Below are positions 43,579-53,780 of a stretch of DNA of 64,000 nt, one piece after another; within the stretch, counting starts at the first letter, position 1; the number at the start of each line of letters is the position of its first letter. The notes under the pieces were generated by a model. The model saw nothing but the letters and a program-made list of their open reading frames with translations. It did not search any database and was not told where the DNA came from. The stretch covers positions 372,001 to 436,000 of the forward strand of contig BLAL01000357.1 of NCBI GenBank assembly GCA_015698045.1. The letters run 5' to 3'. Origin of the DNA: Rhizophagus clarus (Eukaryota > Glomeromycota > Glomeromycetes > Glomerales > Glomeraceae). Made by a program: the position numbers and the translations under genes.

Positions 43579-45090
43579 ATGTCAAAACTCAACAAAGATA
43601 TTCTTTTTTTAACATTTGAAGAATTACAAGATGATTCGAAATCACTCTTTTCATGTCTAATGGTCAATAGACTTTGGTGCGAAACTGTGATTCCAATTAT
43701 ATGGAGGAATCCTTGGTGTTATGATATTAATTATTATAATAAAAAATATTTATTTGCAATTATTATTTCTTATTTATCTGATGATATAAAAAAATCTCTG
43801 GTAAAACAATTAAAACATTTACCGTCAATTTCATGGAAATCACTTGTATTTGATTATTTATCATTCTGTAGAAGTATTAATATAAATATTATCAAATATA
43901 TAATTTCTACTGGATTATCTTCAGCAACTAATCGATTACTTTTACAAGAAGAATTTTATGGTCTCTTTATGAGAAAATGTCCAGAATTGAAGTATTTGGA
44001 TATAAGATCAATTGAAAATCAAATATTTCATTTCCCAGAAGCTAAGCTTCGTTTTGAATTGCTTTATGAATTAAAATGTAATACATCTGATGACCCTTTA
44101 TACTTTTATGAATTAGCACGTATTTCTCATTATATACGGAGACTCATCATTTTTAATAAAACATACACTAAAGCTAATACTGGAATTATTAAATTAATTG
44201 AAGTTCAAAAGGATTTAAAATTTTTTGAATGGATAGACGAATTTTACCGGTGTAATCCTGATTATAGTAATTATAATTCTAGAGAATCTTATAAAGAAAT
44301 TTTTCTTGCATTAGGGAAAAAGGCAGATAACATCAATCATTTAAAAATATACTTTGCGAATAATGCAGATCGCACGTTGCAAAAAGTACTTTCAAAATTT
44401 CATAAACTAAAAACATTAATAATTAATGATTTCAAATATTTTAATGAAGAACTGTTAAGAATGTGTATTTATCATGATCTTGAGATCTTTAAAATAGATT
44501 GTTACAATTTGAAAGCAGCTTCTATTATAATTGAAAATAGTGGAGGACATTTGAAGAAAATTTTATTAGGATCTTATAACTTTAATTATAATCATATAAG
44601 TAATTTTAATGATGATTCCCTAACTTTTATTCGTAGAATTTATGAAAATTGTCCTTTAGTTGAATATTTATCACTTGTATTTCCACCATCAAGGGAACAT
44701 TTTAATGAGTTTGAAAAATTACTAAAAATTTGTAAAAATTTGAAGTCAATATTATTAATTATATGTGAAGTAACTGAAGAAGATTCTTTAGTGAATGAAG
44801 ATGAATTATTAAAAATATTAATTAGATCATCACCAATTAGTCTAAGAGAAATTAGATTTCTTTATGATTTTAAATTTTCTTTGGAAATCCTTGAAGAATT
44901 CTTAGAAAAATGGAAAGGTCATGCACTTTCCATATTTACTTGTAAGCCTATTTATGAAGAAAATTATATAAAATTGATTAATAAATATATGAATAATAGA
45001 ATAATAAAAGATTTTAGATGTGAATCTTCTATGAATGTAATAAAACAAGGACTAAGTTATGAATACTATGTATTACCATATTTATTATAA
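43579..45090 (+). CDS. F-box-like protein 3
   Basis: 503 residues, intronless; the longest of the five. N-terminal F-box (MSKLNKDILFLTFEELQDDS, SCLMVNRLWCETVIPIIWRN). The LRR-like body has the family blocks ELKYLDIRSIENQIFHFPEA, KAASIIIENSGGHLKKILLG, LVEYLSLVFPPSREHFNEFE and EIRFLYDFKFSLEILEEFLE. It has its own C-terminal extension (VIKQGLSYEYYVLPYLL) and is the most divergent intact copy. Presumed SCF substrate adaptor, by family. Confidence 0.92.
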   Translation: MSKLNKDILFLTFEELQDDSKSLFSCLMVNRLWCETVIPIIWRNPWCYDINYYNKKYLFAIIISYLSDDIKKSLVKQLKHLPSISWKSLVFDYLSFCRSININIIKYIISTGLSSATNRLLLQEEFYGLFMRKCPELKYLDIRSIENQIFHFPEAKLRFELLYELKCNTSDDPLYFYELARISHYIRRLIIFNKTYTKANTGIIKLIEVQKDLKFFEWIDEFYRCNPDYSNYNSRESYKEIFLALGKKADNINHLKIYFANNADRTLQKVLSKFHKLKTLIINDFKYFNEELLRMCIYHDLEIFKIDCYNLKAASIIIENSGGHLKKILLGSYNFNYNHISNFNDDSLTFIRRIYENCPLVEYLSLVFPPSREHFNEFEKLLKICKNLKSILLIICEVTEEDSLVNEDELLKILIRSSPISLREIRFLYDFKFSLEILEEFLEKWKGHALSIFTCKPIYEENYIKLINKYMNNRIIKDFRCESSMNVIKQGLSYEYYVLPYLL

Positions 45091-45329
45091 ATTTTAAATT
45101 AGTTATTAGTTAGTTTATATTTGGTCGAAAATTAATAATATAGTAAACATTATATAGAAATGTATTTCATTTAAGTATTTATATTATAATAATTATAAAT
45201 AAATGACTATTAATATACAGTGGTCTATTAAGTAATTTGTTATCTAATTTTCACATTTGCAGCTTATTAATTAATAATTCTAGTAGTGATGTAATGCATC
45301 ATACACACAATTGCTTATAAAAATTTTGA

Positions 45330-45620
45330 ATTTGATGAGATTCTATGTTAAACAAGTTGAAGACCGGAAGAATTTAAAACATTTCGAATGAAAATATGAA
45401 TTCGAAGATGACGGACGGATAACTCAATAAGAATTGAATTAAAAAAAAAAATAGATGTTCTACTATCACGAACAACTAATTAATGAACTAATTTTTTGAC
45501 TTTTTATCAAAAATTAATTAAATATTTTAACCTATTATAAGCGATAATTAGAGAAATCATCTAAAGTAAATTCTATCAAAATTTTATGAGTCAATTATTG
45601 TAAATATTTTTAATGAAAGA
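45330..45620 (+). pseudogene. F-box relic downstream of gene 3
   Basis: AAGTTGAAGACCGGAAGAAT then TTAAAACATTTCGAATGAAA and TATGAATTCGAAGATGACGG correspond to VEVQKNLKHFEWK.EFEDD of the intact family, out of frame and truncated. It lies about 240 bases past the stop of gene 3, like the relics after genes 1, 2 and 4. Confidence 0.6.
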
Positions 45621-45947
45621 TTTTTTCAGTTATTTTTATTCTCAAAAAATTTATCAAACTATGAAAGCTCTGAAGGCAAATGCACAGCCACAACCAAACA
45701 AGATATATTTCGTATATATCTTAATTGAAGTGTCTCGTCTGGACTCAATAATTTTTCAAACTTCGATAGGCGGGTTTCTTTAAACGAGTCCATAACGTTT
45801 AGGCTCGTAAAAAAAGTTTTACACGTGAAAATCTTACATCACAGGACGTTACTGCAATCACACAAAGCCACATTAGTCATTCGTACTACCAAAAAATTCT
45901 AATGAGTAATGGTAAAACCGTATTATTCATTCCACGCGTACTGAAAG

Positions 45948-45957
45948 TATATATAAA
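45948..45957 (+). promoter_or_regulatory. TATA box of the 46.1-kb gene
   Basis: TATATATAAA is followed by a CT-rich leader (CTCTCAAACTCTC) and sits about 140 bases before the ATG at 46095. Confidence 0.5.
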
Positions 45958-46094
45958 CTCTCAAACTCTCTTAAAAACTCTTGCAACCCTTTTTCCTCAA
46001 AACTAGCTAGAATTTGCTAATTATAATTGTTTACGGATTTTTATCTTCAATTAACTTGATACGTAAGCTTATCAATATCGCATAAAAATTAACT

Positions 46095-46757
46095 ATGACC
46101 ATTACCGCTGATAGTTACCGTGAAAATTTTAATATTTTGAAGGAAAAAACCTCAGCCATTGATAAACGTTTAAAGAATGAAAATAAAGAATATGAAAAGC
46201 TTATAGAAAGAATAATACTCAACACTTGTAATAATGGTGCTGAAACTGTTCAACCTTTAGGCACTAACTTCAACCGAATTTCTGGAATTATGGAAGATAA
46301 GGATAAAATCATAGGAGATACTCATAAACTCACTGATAAAGTAATAGATTCATTAAAGAGTAAAGAAATTTACTGTTTAAGAGATTGGATTACAAAATTT
46401 TTTACTCAAGTAGAAGGAAGATATAATGCACCGAATAATGACGTGCGTGGTTGGGCGAAACTATTAGGTGCTTTTGATCAAAAGACGTCTTATGAAATGG
46501 CAAATTTTAGAAGCCGAGATAAAGAATATATTTCGCAGTTGAAGATAACGCTAAATGAGGTTCAAATGTCAACTGATGATTTCGAGAAGTTGTATAAAAT
46601 GAAAAGAGAAAGTAACATTGAATTCCATGATCAAACAGACACCTTGCCAGAAGCAGAAGAACGATTTGAAAAGATGCAATTTACCGACGAAATGAAACAT
46701 TATAAAGAACCATTAAAGAAACTCTTTGAGGCATTAAAAATATGGTATCGTGATTGA
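46095..46757 (+). CDS. Hypothetical coiled-coil protein
   Basis: 220 residues from ATG to TGA, no intron. The N-terminal third is charged and helical (SAIDKRLKNENKEYEKLIER), with further helical segments (DKDKIIGDTHKLTDKVIDSL, EPLKKLFEALKIWY) and a central W-containing part (REDW-like LRDWITKFFTQVEGRY, RGWAKLLGAFDQK). No signal peptide or membrane segment. The family is not recognised. The base composition is less AT-rich than its surroundings and the TATA box fits, so it is likely a real gene; it lies between F-box copies but is unrelated to them. Confidence 0.75.
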   Translation: MTITADSYRENFNILKEKTSAIDKRLKNENKEYEKLIERIILNTCNNGAETVQPLGTNFNRISGIMEDKDKIIGDTHKLTDKVIDSLKSKEIYCLRDWITKFFTQVEGRYNAPNNDVRGWAKLLGAFDQKTSYEMANFRSRDKEYISQLKITLNEVQMSTDDFEKLYKMKRESNIEFHDQTDTLPEAEERFEKMQFTDEMKHYKEPLKKLFEALKIWYRD

Positions 46758-46959
46758 GAACGTATATAACAATATGGAACAATAATTTGTTAAACAAACT
46801 AGAAAAGAGTCATTATTCTAACCTTTCCGCACCTTCATAAAAAAAATTATGCAAGAAGGCTTAAATGTAATATTACATAATTCCTAATTAATCCTCCTTT
46901 ACGGTAAATTAAAAACGTTTAACCCATTCTATCTGACTAGCGATAATTTTTTATATTGA

Positions 46960-47336
46960 CAATGAGCGTCTTCACAAATTGCATGATTAGGATCAGATTA
47001 GGATTAAGATTAGGATTAGCTTGAGATTAAGATTAACGTTCAATCTTACTTCACAAAATTAATTATGATTGAATTTATTAAAGTATTAAATTGGCCAGAA
47101 TTTAGTTATCCATCATAAATTCGACTGAAATTAAGATATTACATTAGAAAAATTCATGATAATTAATTTTTCATTCCTAATATTACTCAGTGAGCAAGAT
47201 TGAAATTACATATGAAATTTTAGCTTGAGATTAGTCTTAATCTTAATCACATTTTTCGTGAAACCAGATTAACCTTTAATCTCGATCTTAATCTCAATCT
47301 TAATCTCAATCACGCAATTTGTGAAGACGCTCAATG
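46960..47336. mobile_element. hAT-like MITE with GATTAAG/CTTAATC arms
   Basis: 377 bp. The ends are CAATGAGCGTCTTCACAAAT and the inverted ATTTGTGAAGACGCTCAATG. The TIRs extend into AGATTAAGATTAGGATTAG-type repeats on the left and AATCTTAATCTCAATC on the right. The flanking 8-mers are TATATTGA (46952-46959) and TATATTAG (47337-47344), an 8-bp duplication with two changes, which is the hAT length. It codes for nothing. Confidence 0.8.
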
Positions 47337-47344
47337 TATATTAG

Positions 47345-48130
47345 CAAAAAATTTATCAACTTGTGGTTTATGAATATGTAATGAATCCTCTGCAATAAAA
47401 AAATAATAATTTTCAAGTTATTGGTTTTACTAGCTCTTAATGTCATACAGACGTGTATGATAATGTCAAATTAATATTCATCAGAGTTAGTTAAACATTA
47501 ATACATGAGTTGCTTATCTATTCCTCCGTGAGATTGCTCAATAACTTTACCCTTTTCATTCCCGTCAACTCCTCCACGCCCGCCATGACTTTCATATTCA
47601 CCAACAATAAGGGCTTCGATAACTTGTCACAATTTCTCATATTTTATCGATATTGTCCTCATGTTTGCTTTGCGTTTGCTAGAGATATCAAAGACAATCT
47701 GAACGGCGACTGTGCAAAGCTTCTCTTTTTCGGACAATAGCTTGATCATGATATTTGTCACCGTCTAAAATTCGGCATAACACTCCAAATAAAAAAAATC
47801 ACGTGCGCGTTAACAATACTTTTGCCAACTAAATACAAGATCGGGACGTAGCCCGTGATGCATATCGTCTATTCTAATGCCCCTATTTCTGTAATATTAA
47901 CTCAAGACATATGTCTATCCTAATTATCTCTTTCCATCACCCAATGATGATTTTTGCTGATCAAAAACCCACTTGATTTGCCCAAATAATTTCTTAATAG
48001 GTCACAACAACCATCCTTTGGTTGATGTTTATTACTCTCGTTTTACTTTTGAAGATGCTCTTTACTGAATTCAAAAATTAATAACAACTATTAAATTTAG
48101 TCATTATTATTAATTACATCAATTAAATAA
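47345..48130. other. Intergenic; GC-richer patch, no supported gene
   Basis: 47510-47860 is less AT-rich and has a 76-codon plus frame (FIPVNSSTPAMTFIFTNNKG) starting at TTG. It shows no family resemblance and may be a relic. Part of the stretch near 47945 (TTTTTGCTGATCAAAA.CC) resembles 51245, so flanking DNA was duplicated too. Confidence 0.35.
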
Positions 48131-48230
48131 TGGAATTGTTAAAAGTATTAGGCGGCACCAAGAATTTGAGAAATTAGATTGCCAAAGGAATTCTTAGAAA
48201 TGGAGAAATCTGTTTCATATTTATGGATAT
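48131..48230 (+). pseudogene. F-box 3' relic
   Basis: TTGTTAAAAGTATTAGGCGGC then AATTTGAGAAATTAGATT and AAGGAATTCTTAGAAATGGA match the LLKVL...NLREIRF...EEFLEKW C-terminal region of the family, frameshifted and short. Confidence 0.55.
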
Positions 48231-48882
48231 AATAGCTGATAGGGGAACTCGTTGATCGCGAGTGCAACTAAATGCGGTGGACAGACGGACATTTTGGCGA
48301 AGCCTTTGTGAAACCTTTGCATAATCCCTCGTCACACTCTATTCTAAAAAAAAAAATAACCGAAGAATTTAGATTTGTACTTAAAATAAATATTGCATAG
48401 ACTTAAAGAAGCATGCATTTATAACCAACATTAAACGTAAAACCCAGCCCAGGCACAAAAATTATATACAAAATTTATTATCTGAATATACAGTATATTT
48501 TTATATTTTCGAATACAATATAGAGTTACTTATAGTACATATAAAAGTGTTCATTTGAATATACTGCACATTTGAATATGCCGAAGTTATTATTTAAATA
48601 TGCAAAGATCAACATAACGGACCCACCTTAAAAACAAAATTTGTACATTCAAATGATTATTTTTATACGTGAATATAATAAAAGTTATTACCTAATTAAA
48701 TAAAAGTTATAATTTGAGTATATATGCAAAAGTTGTCATTGCGTGTGCGAAAGTAGTCATTCGGATATACAAAAATGTATATCCAGATGACAGGCTATAA
48801 AAACATTTATTTTATTCCTATATTCTTCTTATCAAACATGGGTAAGACCCCTGTAATTTACTTGGCGTAAAGTTTGATTGTC
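48231..48882. other. Intergenic, no gene seen
   Basis: AT-rich. TTTGAATATAC-type words recur several times at 48.5-48.8 kb but do not form a regular array. Confidence 0.4.
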
Positions 48883-48951
48883 GTGAAACATTAGCTGTTA
48901 GTTGATCATCATTATGGTCGCACATCGTACAGAACAATTGACTCTGCAGTT
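48883..48951 (+). promoter_or_regulatory. Conserved F-box upstream element
   Basis: GTGAAACATT, TTGATCATCATTATGGTCGC, ACA..GTACAGAACAATT and TCTGCAGTTTATT. This copy and the one at 60598 share the extra CGTACA section. The CGGAG hairpin is changed here. It ends about 160 bases before ATG 49112. Confidence 0.65.
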
Positions 48952-48999
<48 letters not shown>

Positions 49000-49000
49000 T
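48952..49000. repeat. T-run then A-run before the F-box gene
   Basis: About 36 T followed directly by about 11 A, between the upstream element and the start codon, as in three other family members. Confidence 0.75.
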
Positions 49001-49111
49001 TATTTCACCATTATTTAAATTATATTTTAGTTTATCTTTTTTAAAAAAAAATATTTTAATTATTTAAAAATTTGATTTATTTCAAGAAATTTTCTCTATT
49101 TTGGATAAAGA

Positions 49112-50584
49112 ATGACAAAACTCAATAAAGATATCCTTTTCTACATATTTGAAGAATTACAAAATGATTCAAAATCTCTCTTTTCATGTCTAATGGTCAA
49201 TAGGCTTTGGTGTGAAACTACGATTCCGATTTTATGGAAAAATCCTTGGTGTTATGACATTAATTATAATAATAAGTATTATTTATTTATAATCATCGCT
49301 TCTTATTTATCTGATGATATTAAAGAGTTTCTGATGAGACAAGGAATTCAACTACCGTCATTTTCATATCAATCACTTTTGTTTGATTATTTATCTTATT
49401 GTAGAAGTATTAATGTAAAAATTATAAATATTTTAACTTCTATTAGAACACCTTTAGTCTATAATCAATTTCTTTTACAACAAGAATTTTATAGTCTCTT
49501 TATGAAGAGATTACCAGAGTTAAAGTATTTGGATATGAAATCTATTAAACATCAAATATTTTACTTTCCAGGAGCTAGATTTCTTTTTGAATCACTTTGT
49601 GAGTTAAAATGCGACACATTAATAGATTCTTCATATTTTTATGGGTTGGCAAGGTTATGTCAAAATATAGAGAGACTTATCATCGATAATGTAGAACAAA
49701 AAGTTTATAATAGTGTCGCTAAATTAATTGAAGTTCAGAAAAATTTAAAATATTTTGAATGGAAGGATGATATTAATTTTTTTATTCCTGGAACTGATCT
49801 TTATCCTTACAAAGAAATTCTTCTTGCGTTAGAACAAAAGGCGGATACCATCAATCATTTAATATTTATCCTCCATTATATTGATTGTACATTGCAAAAG
49901 GTACTCCCAAAGCTTCATAAACTAAAAACATTGATAACTCAATTTGATCATTTTAGTGAAGAGCTACTAAAAATGTGCGTGTTTAGTGATCTTGAGATCT
50001 TTAGAGCAGGTTATTACAATTTGAAAGCAGCTTCTATTATAATTGAAAACAGCGGAGGACATTTAAGGAATATTTTATTAGGACCTTATTACCCTGATGA
50101 CATTATAGATAATTTTGATAATGATTCGCTCATTTTTATTCGTAAAGTTCATGAAAATTGTCCTTCAATTGAAACTTTGTCTCTTGCATTTTCACCATCA
50201 AGGGAACATTTCACTGAATTTGAAAAATTACTAAAAATTTGTAAAAATTTGAAGTCATTATCAATAGCTATATGTATGGATGTTATAGGAACTGAAGGAA
50301 AACTTTTAGAGAATGGAGAAGAATTATTAAAATCGTTAATTGGATCATCACCAACTAATTTGAGAGAAATTAGATTTCTTCATGATTATAAATTTTCTTT
50401 GGAAGCCTTGGAAGAATTTATGGGAAAATGGAAAGGTTGTGCGCTTTCCATACTTACAGGTCAATCTGTTTATAAAGAAGAAAATTATGTAAAATTGATT
50501 AATAAATATAAAAATAATGGAGTAATTAAAGATTTTAGATGTGAAAATTTTATGAACATTGAAGATATGGACTTTAATATATAG
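49112..50584 (+). CDS. F-box-like protein 4
   Basis: 490 residues, intronless. F-box at residues 1-45 (MTKLNKDILFYIFEELQNDS; T replaces S at position 2). LRR-like body with ELKYLDMKSIKHQIFYFPGA, NLKYFEWKDDINFFIPGTDL, KAASIIIENSGGHLRNILLG, NLKSLSIAICMDVIGTEGKL and EIRFLHDYKFSLEALEEFMG. It is closest to protein 5: both share the LSIAICM..GTE.K block. Presumed SCF adaptor, by family. Confidence 0.92.
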   Translation: MTKLNKDILFYIFEELQNDSKSLFSCLMVNRLWCETTIPILWKNPWCYDINYNNKYYLFIIIASYLSDDIKEFLMRQGIQLPSFSYQSLLFDYLSYCRSINVKIINILTSIRTPLVYNQFLLQQEFYSLFMKRLPELKYLDMKSIKHQIFYFPGARFLFESLCELKCDTLIDSSYFYGLARLCQNIERLIIDNVEQKVYNSVAKLIEVQKNLKYFEWKDDINFFIPGTDLYPYKEILLALEQKADTINHLIFILHYIDCTLQKVLPKLHKLKTLITQFDHFSEELLKMCVFSDLEIFRAGYYNLKAASIIIENSGGHLRNILLGPYYPDDIIDNFDNDSLIFIRKVHENCPSIETLSLAFSPSREHFTEFEKLLKICKNLKSLSIAICMDVIGTEGKLLENGEELLKSLIGSSPTNLREIRFLHDYKFSLEALEEFMGKWKGCALSILTGQSVYKEENYVKLINKYKNNGVIKDFRCENFMNIEDMDFNI

Positions 50585-50919
50585 TATACACATTTTTTAT
50601 AATTTTAAAATTTCAAAATTGTTAAATATATATTTTTCAAAATAATATAAATAATATTGAATTTTCTAATAAATAGAAGCAAATGACTTTGTGGGTTTAT
50701 TATTTTATTATTATGTGATTGAAAATAAATAATTCTGGTGATGATATATTGTATCACAATACATTCCATTGGTGAAAAAAAAACCGAATTTCTTTTGTTA
50801 CTTTTATCAATAAAGTATCGTATTATACGAAAGGGAACAATTGAAAAGGAAAGGAAATAATATTGAATAGGTACGTTTTTACAATAATTGAACATCAAAA
50901 CTTTTTTTTCAGAAACTAC

Positions 50920-51010
50920 TAGGCTTCATTAATTTAATGCGATGCATTTCATTCTGTTAATCTTCCATGCTTTTATGAATTAGTACGTCCCTAATCTTAC
51001 CTATGAAATA
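50920..51010 (+). pseudogene. F-box relic downstream of gene 4
   Basis: CTAGGCTTCATTAATTTAATGC and CTTTTATGAATTAGTACGTC align with the ARLRFE..ELKCD...YFYGLAR part of the family, with a deletion and broken frame. Confidence 0.55.
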
Positions 51011-53780
51011 AAATTATTTTCTTACAAGAAATATGTAATTGTTAGTTTTAAAACATGTAATATCAACTAATGTTATATCTCCGATCCTTTGAATCGTAAC
51101 TATATTTCTTATTTACTTCTTATCCTTTGAATACAATTAACGCTTTAGATTTTCTTTATTTTGGAAATGTTACTTATTCCGTTTCTAATCCCGTTTGATC
51201 GTGTCCTTGCCAAAGAGCAGACAGATTTCGAAAAAGAACGAAAAACTATTTTATTTTTGCTGATCAAAAGCCTAACTTATACGTGTGAGTCATCACAAGG
51301 TTGATTATTCAGCGATCTCTTGAGGATTCATTACAAGCCTTTCGTCTTTATTGTCATTAATCGCTTGTTTTTGATCTAGTGAGTTTTCGTGACTAACGGT
51401 GTCAGTATCGGCTTTTTGTTCTACTGTCGCCCGTTATCGGTATAATTTAACCGTTTCCGATTACTTCTAATTTTTTATTACTATTTTGTCCTTATATTTA
51501 CTTTCTAAATACATGAATCAATGATTTTTTATTATTGGTCCTTTTTCCGCATGTCTGATCTTCTTAATTTGTAACAGGAAGAATGAATTTATTCCTTTGA
51601 TTGACGTCCACAAAAAGTGTTTTCCTCATTATGCTAAAGCTGTAATAATAGGTGTCCGGTGGAAACTGTCTTTAACTTGCAGAAGCCCTTAGGACCGCCC
51701 TTCATTTATAAACTTTCATACCACCAGTTTTTATAGTTTTTTACTTGATAAAAGGGATCAGTACTTTTTCTAATATTTTTTTGGCGAATAACTGTTATTT
51801 TAACTAGAAAATTATGAATGTATTATAAAGCTAGTTTGATAAAGTACACGGGAGAAGAAAATTTTTACAACAACCTCCCTCTTCATTTAGTTCATATTTT
51901 ATTTTGGACGAATGATCGGCGAAAAGGTTTTTTTTCTTTGTATTATTATAAATAATATCCTTTCTGATAATTAGATAATTATCAAAATAATAAAAAAAAA
52001 AATTTAATCAAATAGATTTTTAATTTATTAATTTACTTAAGTATATTACGATTTATAATAAAATATCAATGTCATATTAAAGTGAGATTGAAATGTGTTA
52101 CTCTTTTGGCTAAATATAACTAGGAATCCGAAACTTTTGTGCAAAATAAAAGTGAGCACTTCTTTCTAGTTCATTTGATGTAATTGGGAAAATAAATAAT
52201 ATATGTGTTTATTATAAATGAATCAATTAAAGGTGCTATATGGAATCTTTTATAGCCAAAATTAAGGATGCTCTTAAAAATATAATATATTTAAGGATGT
52301 CCTTGAAAGCATTTGCTATAAATTTTTAATTAGTAATTTTAATTTTGTTGGTCTTAATCGAACTAATTTTTGATCGATTAAAATTGACAAATTTGATCGA
52401 TCAAACTTATCCAAATTGATTCGATCATGAAAATATGGTGCATAAATAAACTAATTTCTGCATAAAAAAAATACTTTGAGTTGTAATAAAATTATAAATT
52501 AATACAAAACATAGTAAAGTAGGTTGAAATTTAAAACGAAATATGGTAAAGAATGTGCAATTTTCAACAAAATTCAATCATTGGTAGACGTTTAAATTAG
52601 GCCAGTTCAATTCTGATTGTTCGGATTTTTGGTCACAAAGTCCATAACCAATCCAAACATGTAATCAAAATCAGAATTGAGTTGGCTGGTCAGCAAAATT
52701 TCCTACCACCACCAATTAACATGTTTGTTTTTGCTTATTTTTAAATTGCGATCAAAAATTCTACTTTTTTGTAGGTCGGTAAAATCGGGTCACTGATCAA
52801 GTTGCACAATTTCATCACCCAATAAATATCAACCAAAACTGAAAACCCCGATCAAAAATTCGAATGCGCGTGATCAATCGATTTTTGATCGATCGCATAC
52901 CTTCATGATTGATCAATTCCTCGATTGCAACTTTTGAGTCAATTAAATACCCTAGTCATGAAATATATTAATATAAGGTGTAGTAATATGGAGTTGATTG
53001 GGACAAAATTACAAAAATTTCACATATTTATTCTATTTGCTTGATTTCGATATAAGATTTTTAAACAATTCTAAAATTGTACCATTAACTTTAATTTTGT
53101 TTTGAGTTATCACATTTATTTGATTTATTTGACTTGCTTGTATGGTTGTATTTCCCTAAAGGTCCTTCTAATTAGTATTATCTTTTAACGTAAGTTTGGA
53201 AATTAAACATTTTTGAGAATTTAGCCCATTTTAATTTCTATATATTGATTGTCAAAATTATCAAATGATCATTAAGTGCAAACGGTAAAAAAAAAAAAAA
53301 ATAGTTCTTCATGTAACACGTTAAAAAAAGGTCAAAATACATATACGGGTGCAAAAGTTTTGCATTCCAGTGATGATCTGTGGCGATCATTATTACCAAA
53401 CTAAAGTCGAAAAGTCGACCAGGGTGTTTATTTTCAGTTGCTAAGTTATGATTTTTTTCACCATTCATCATTGACGGAATTGTACAAAAGAAGTGCTTGT
53501 TTTTGGAAATATATGGTAATAAGAGTCTAATGACTATTTGTTAGTATAATTATTTTTCTTCCACAAAATCATTCCGCAGGTGAAATCCAGAATGGATTAT
53601 AAACAGGATGATCAACATGCTTGTTTTTGGAAATAATCAATAACTTTGTTTATATATTGGTATTCATTACGAATAAGACTTGATTTTTTTTTTTCTTTTT
53701 TTTCTCACGCACATTCTTTAGTTATTTTATTGACCTAAATTCATCAATAATAAAATTATAAAAAAAAAAAAAAATCCTAA
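51011..53780. other. Intergenic, no supported gene
   Basis: One 35-codon open stretch (FIPLIDVHKKCFPHYAKAVI, 51585-51690) has balanced composition and may be an exon remnant; unidentified. GATCGATCAAA/TTTTTGATCGATC words recur at 52.35-52.9 kb. The last 20 bases before the kinase ATG are an A-run. Confidence 0.4.
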
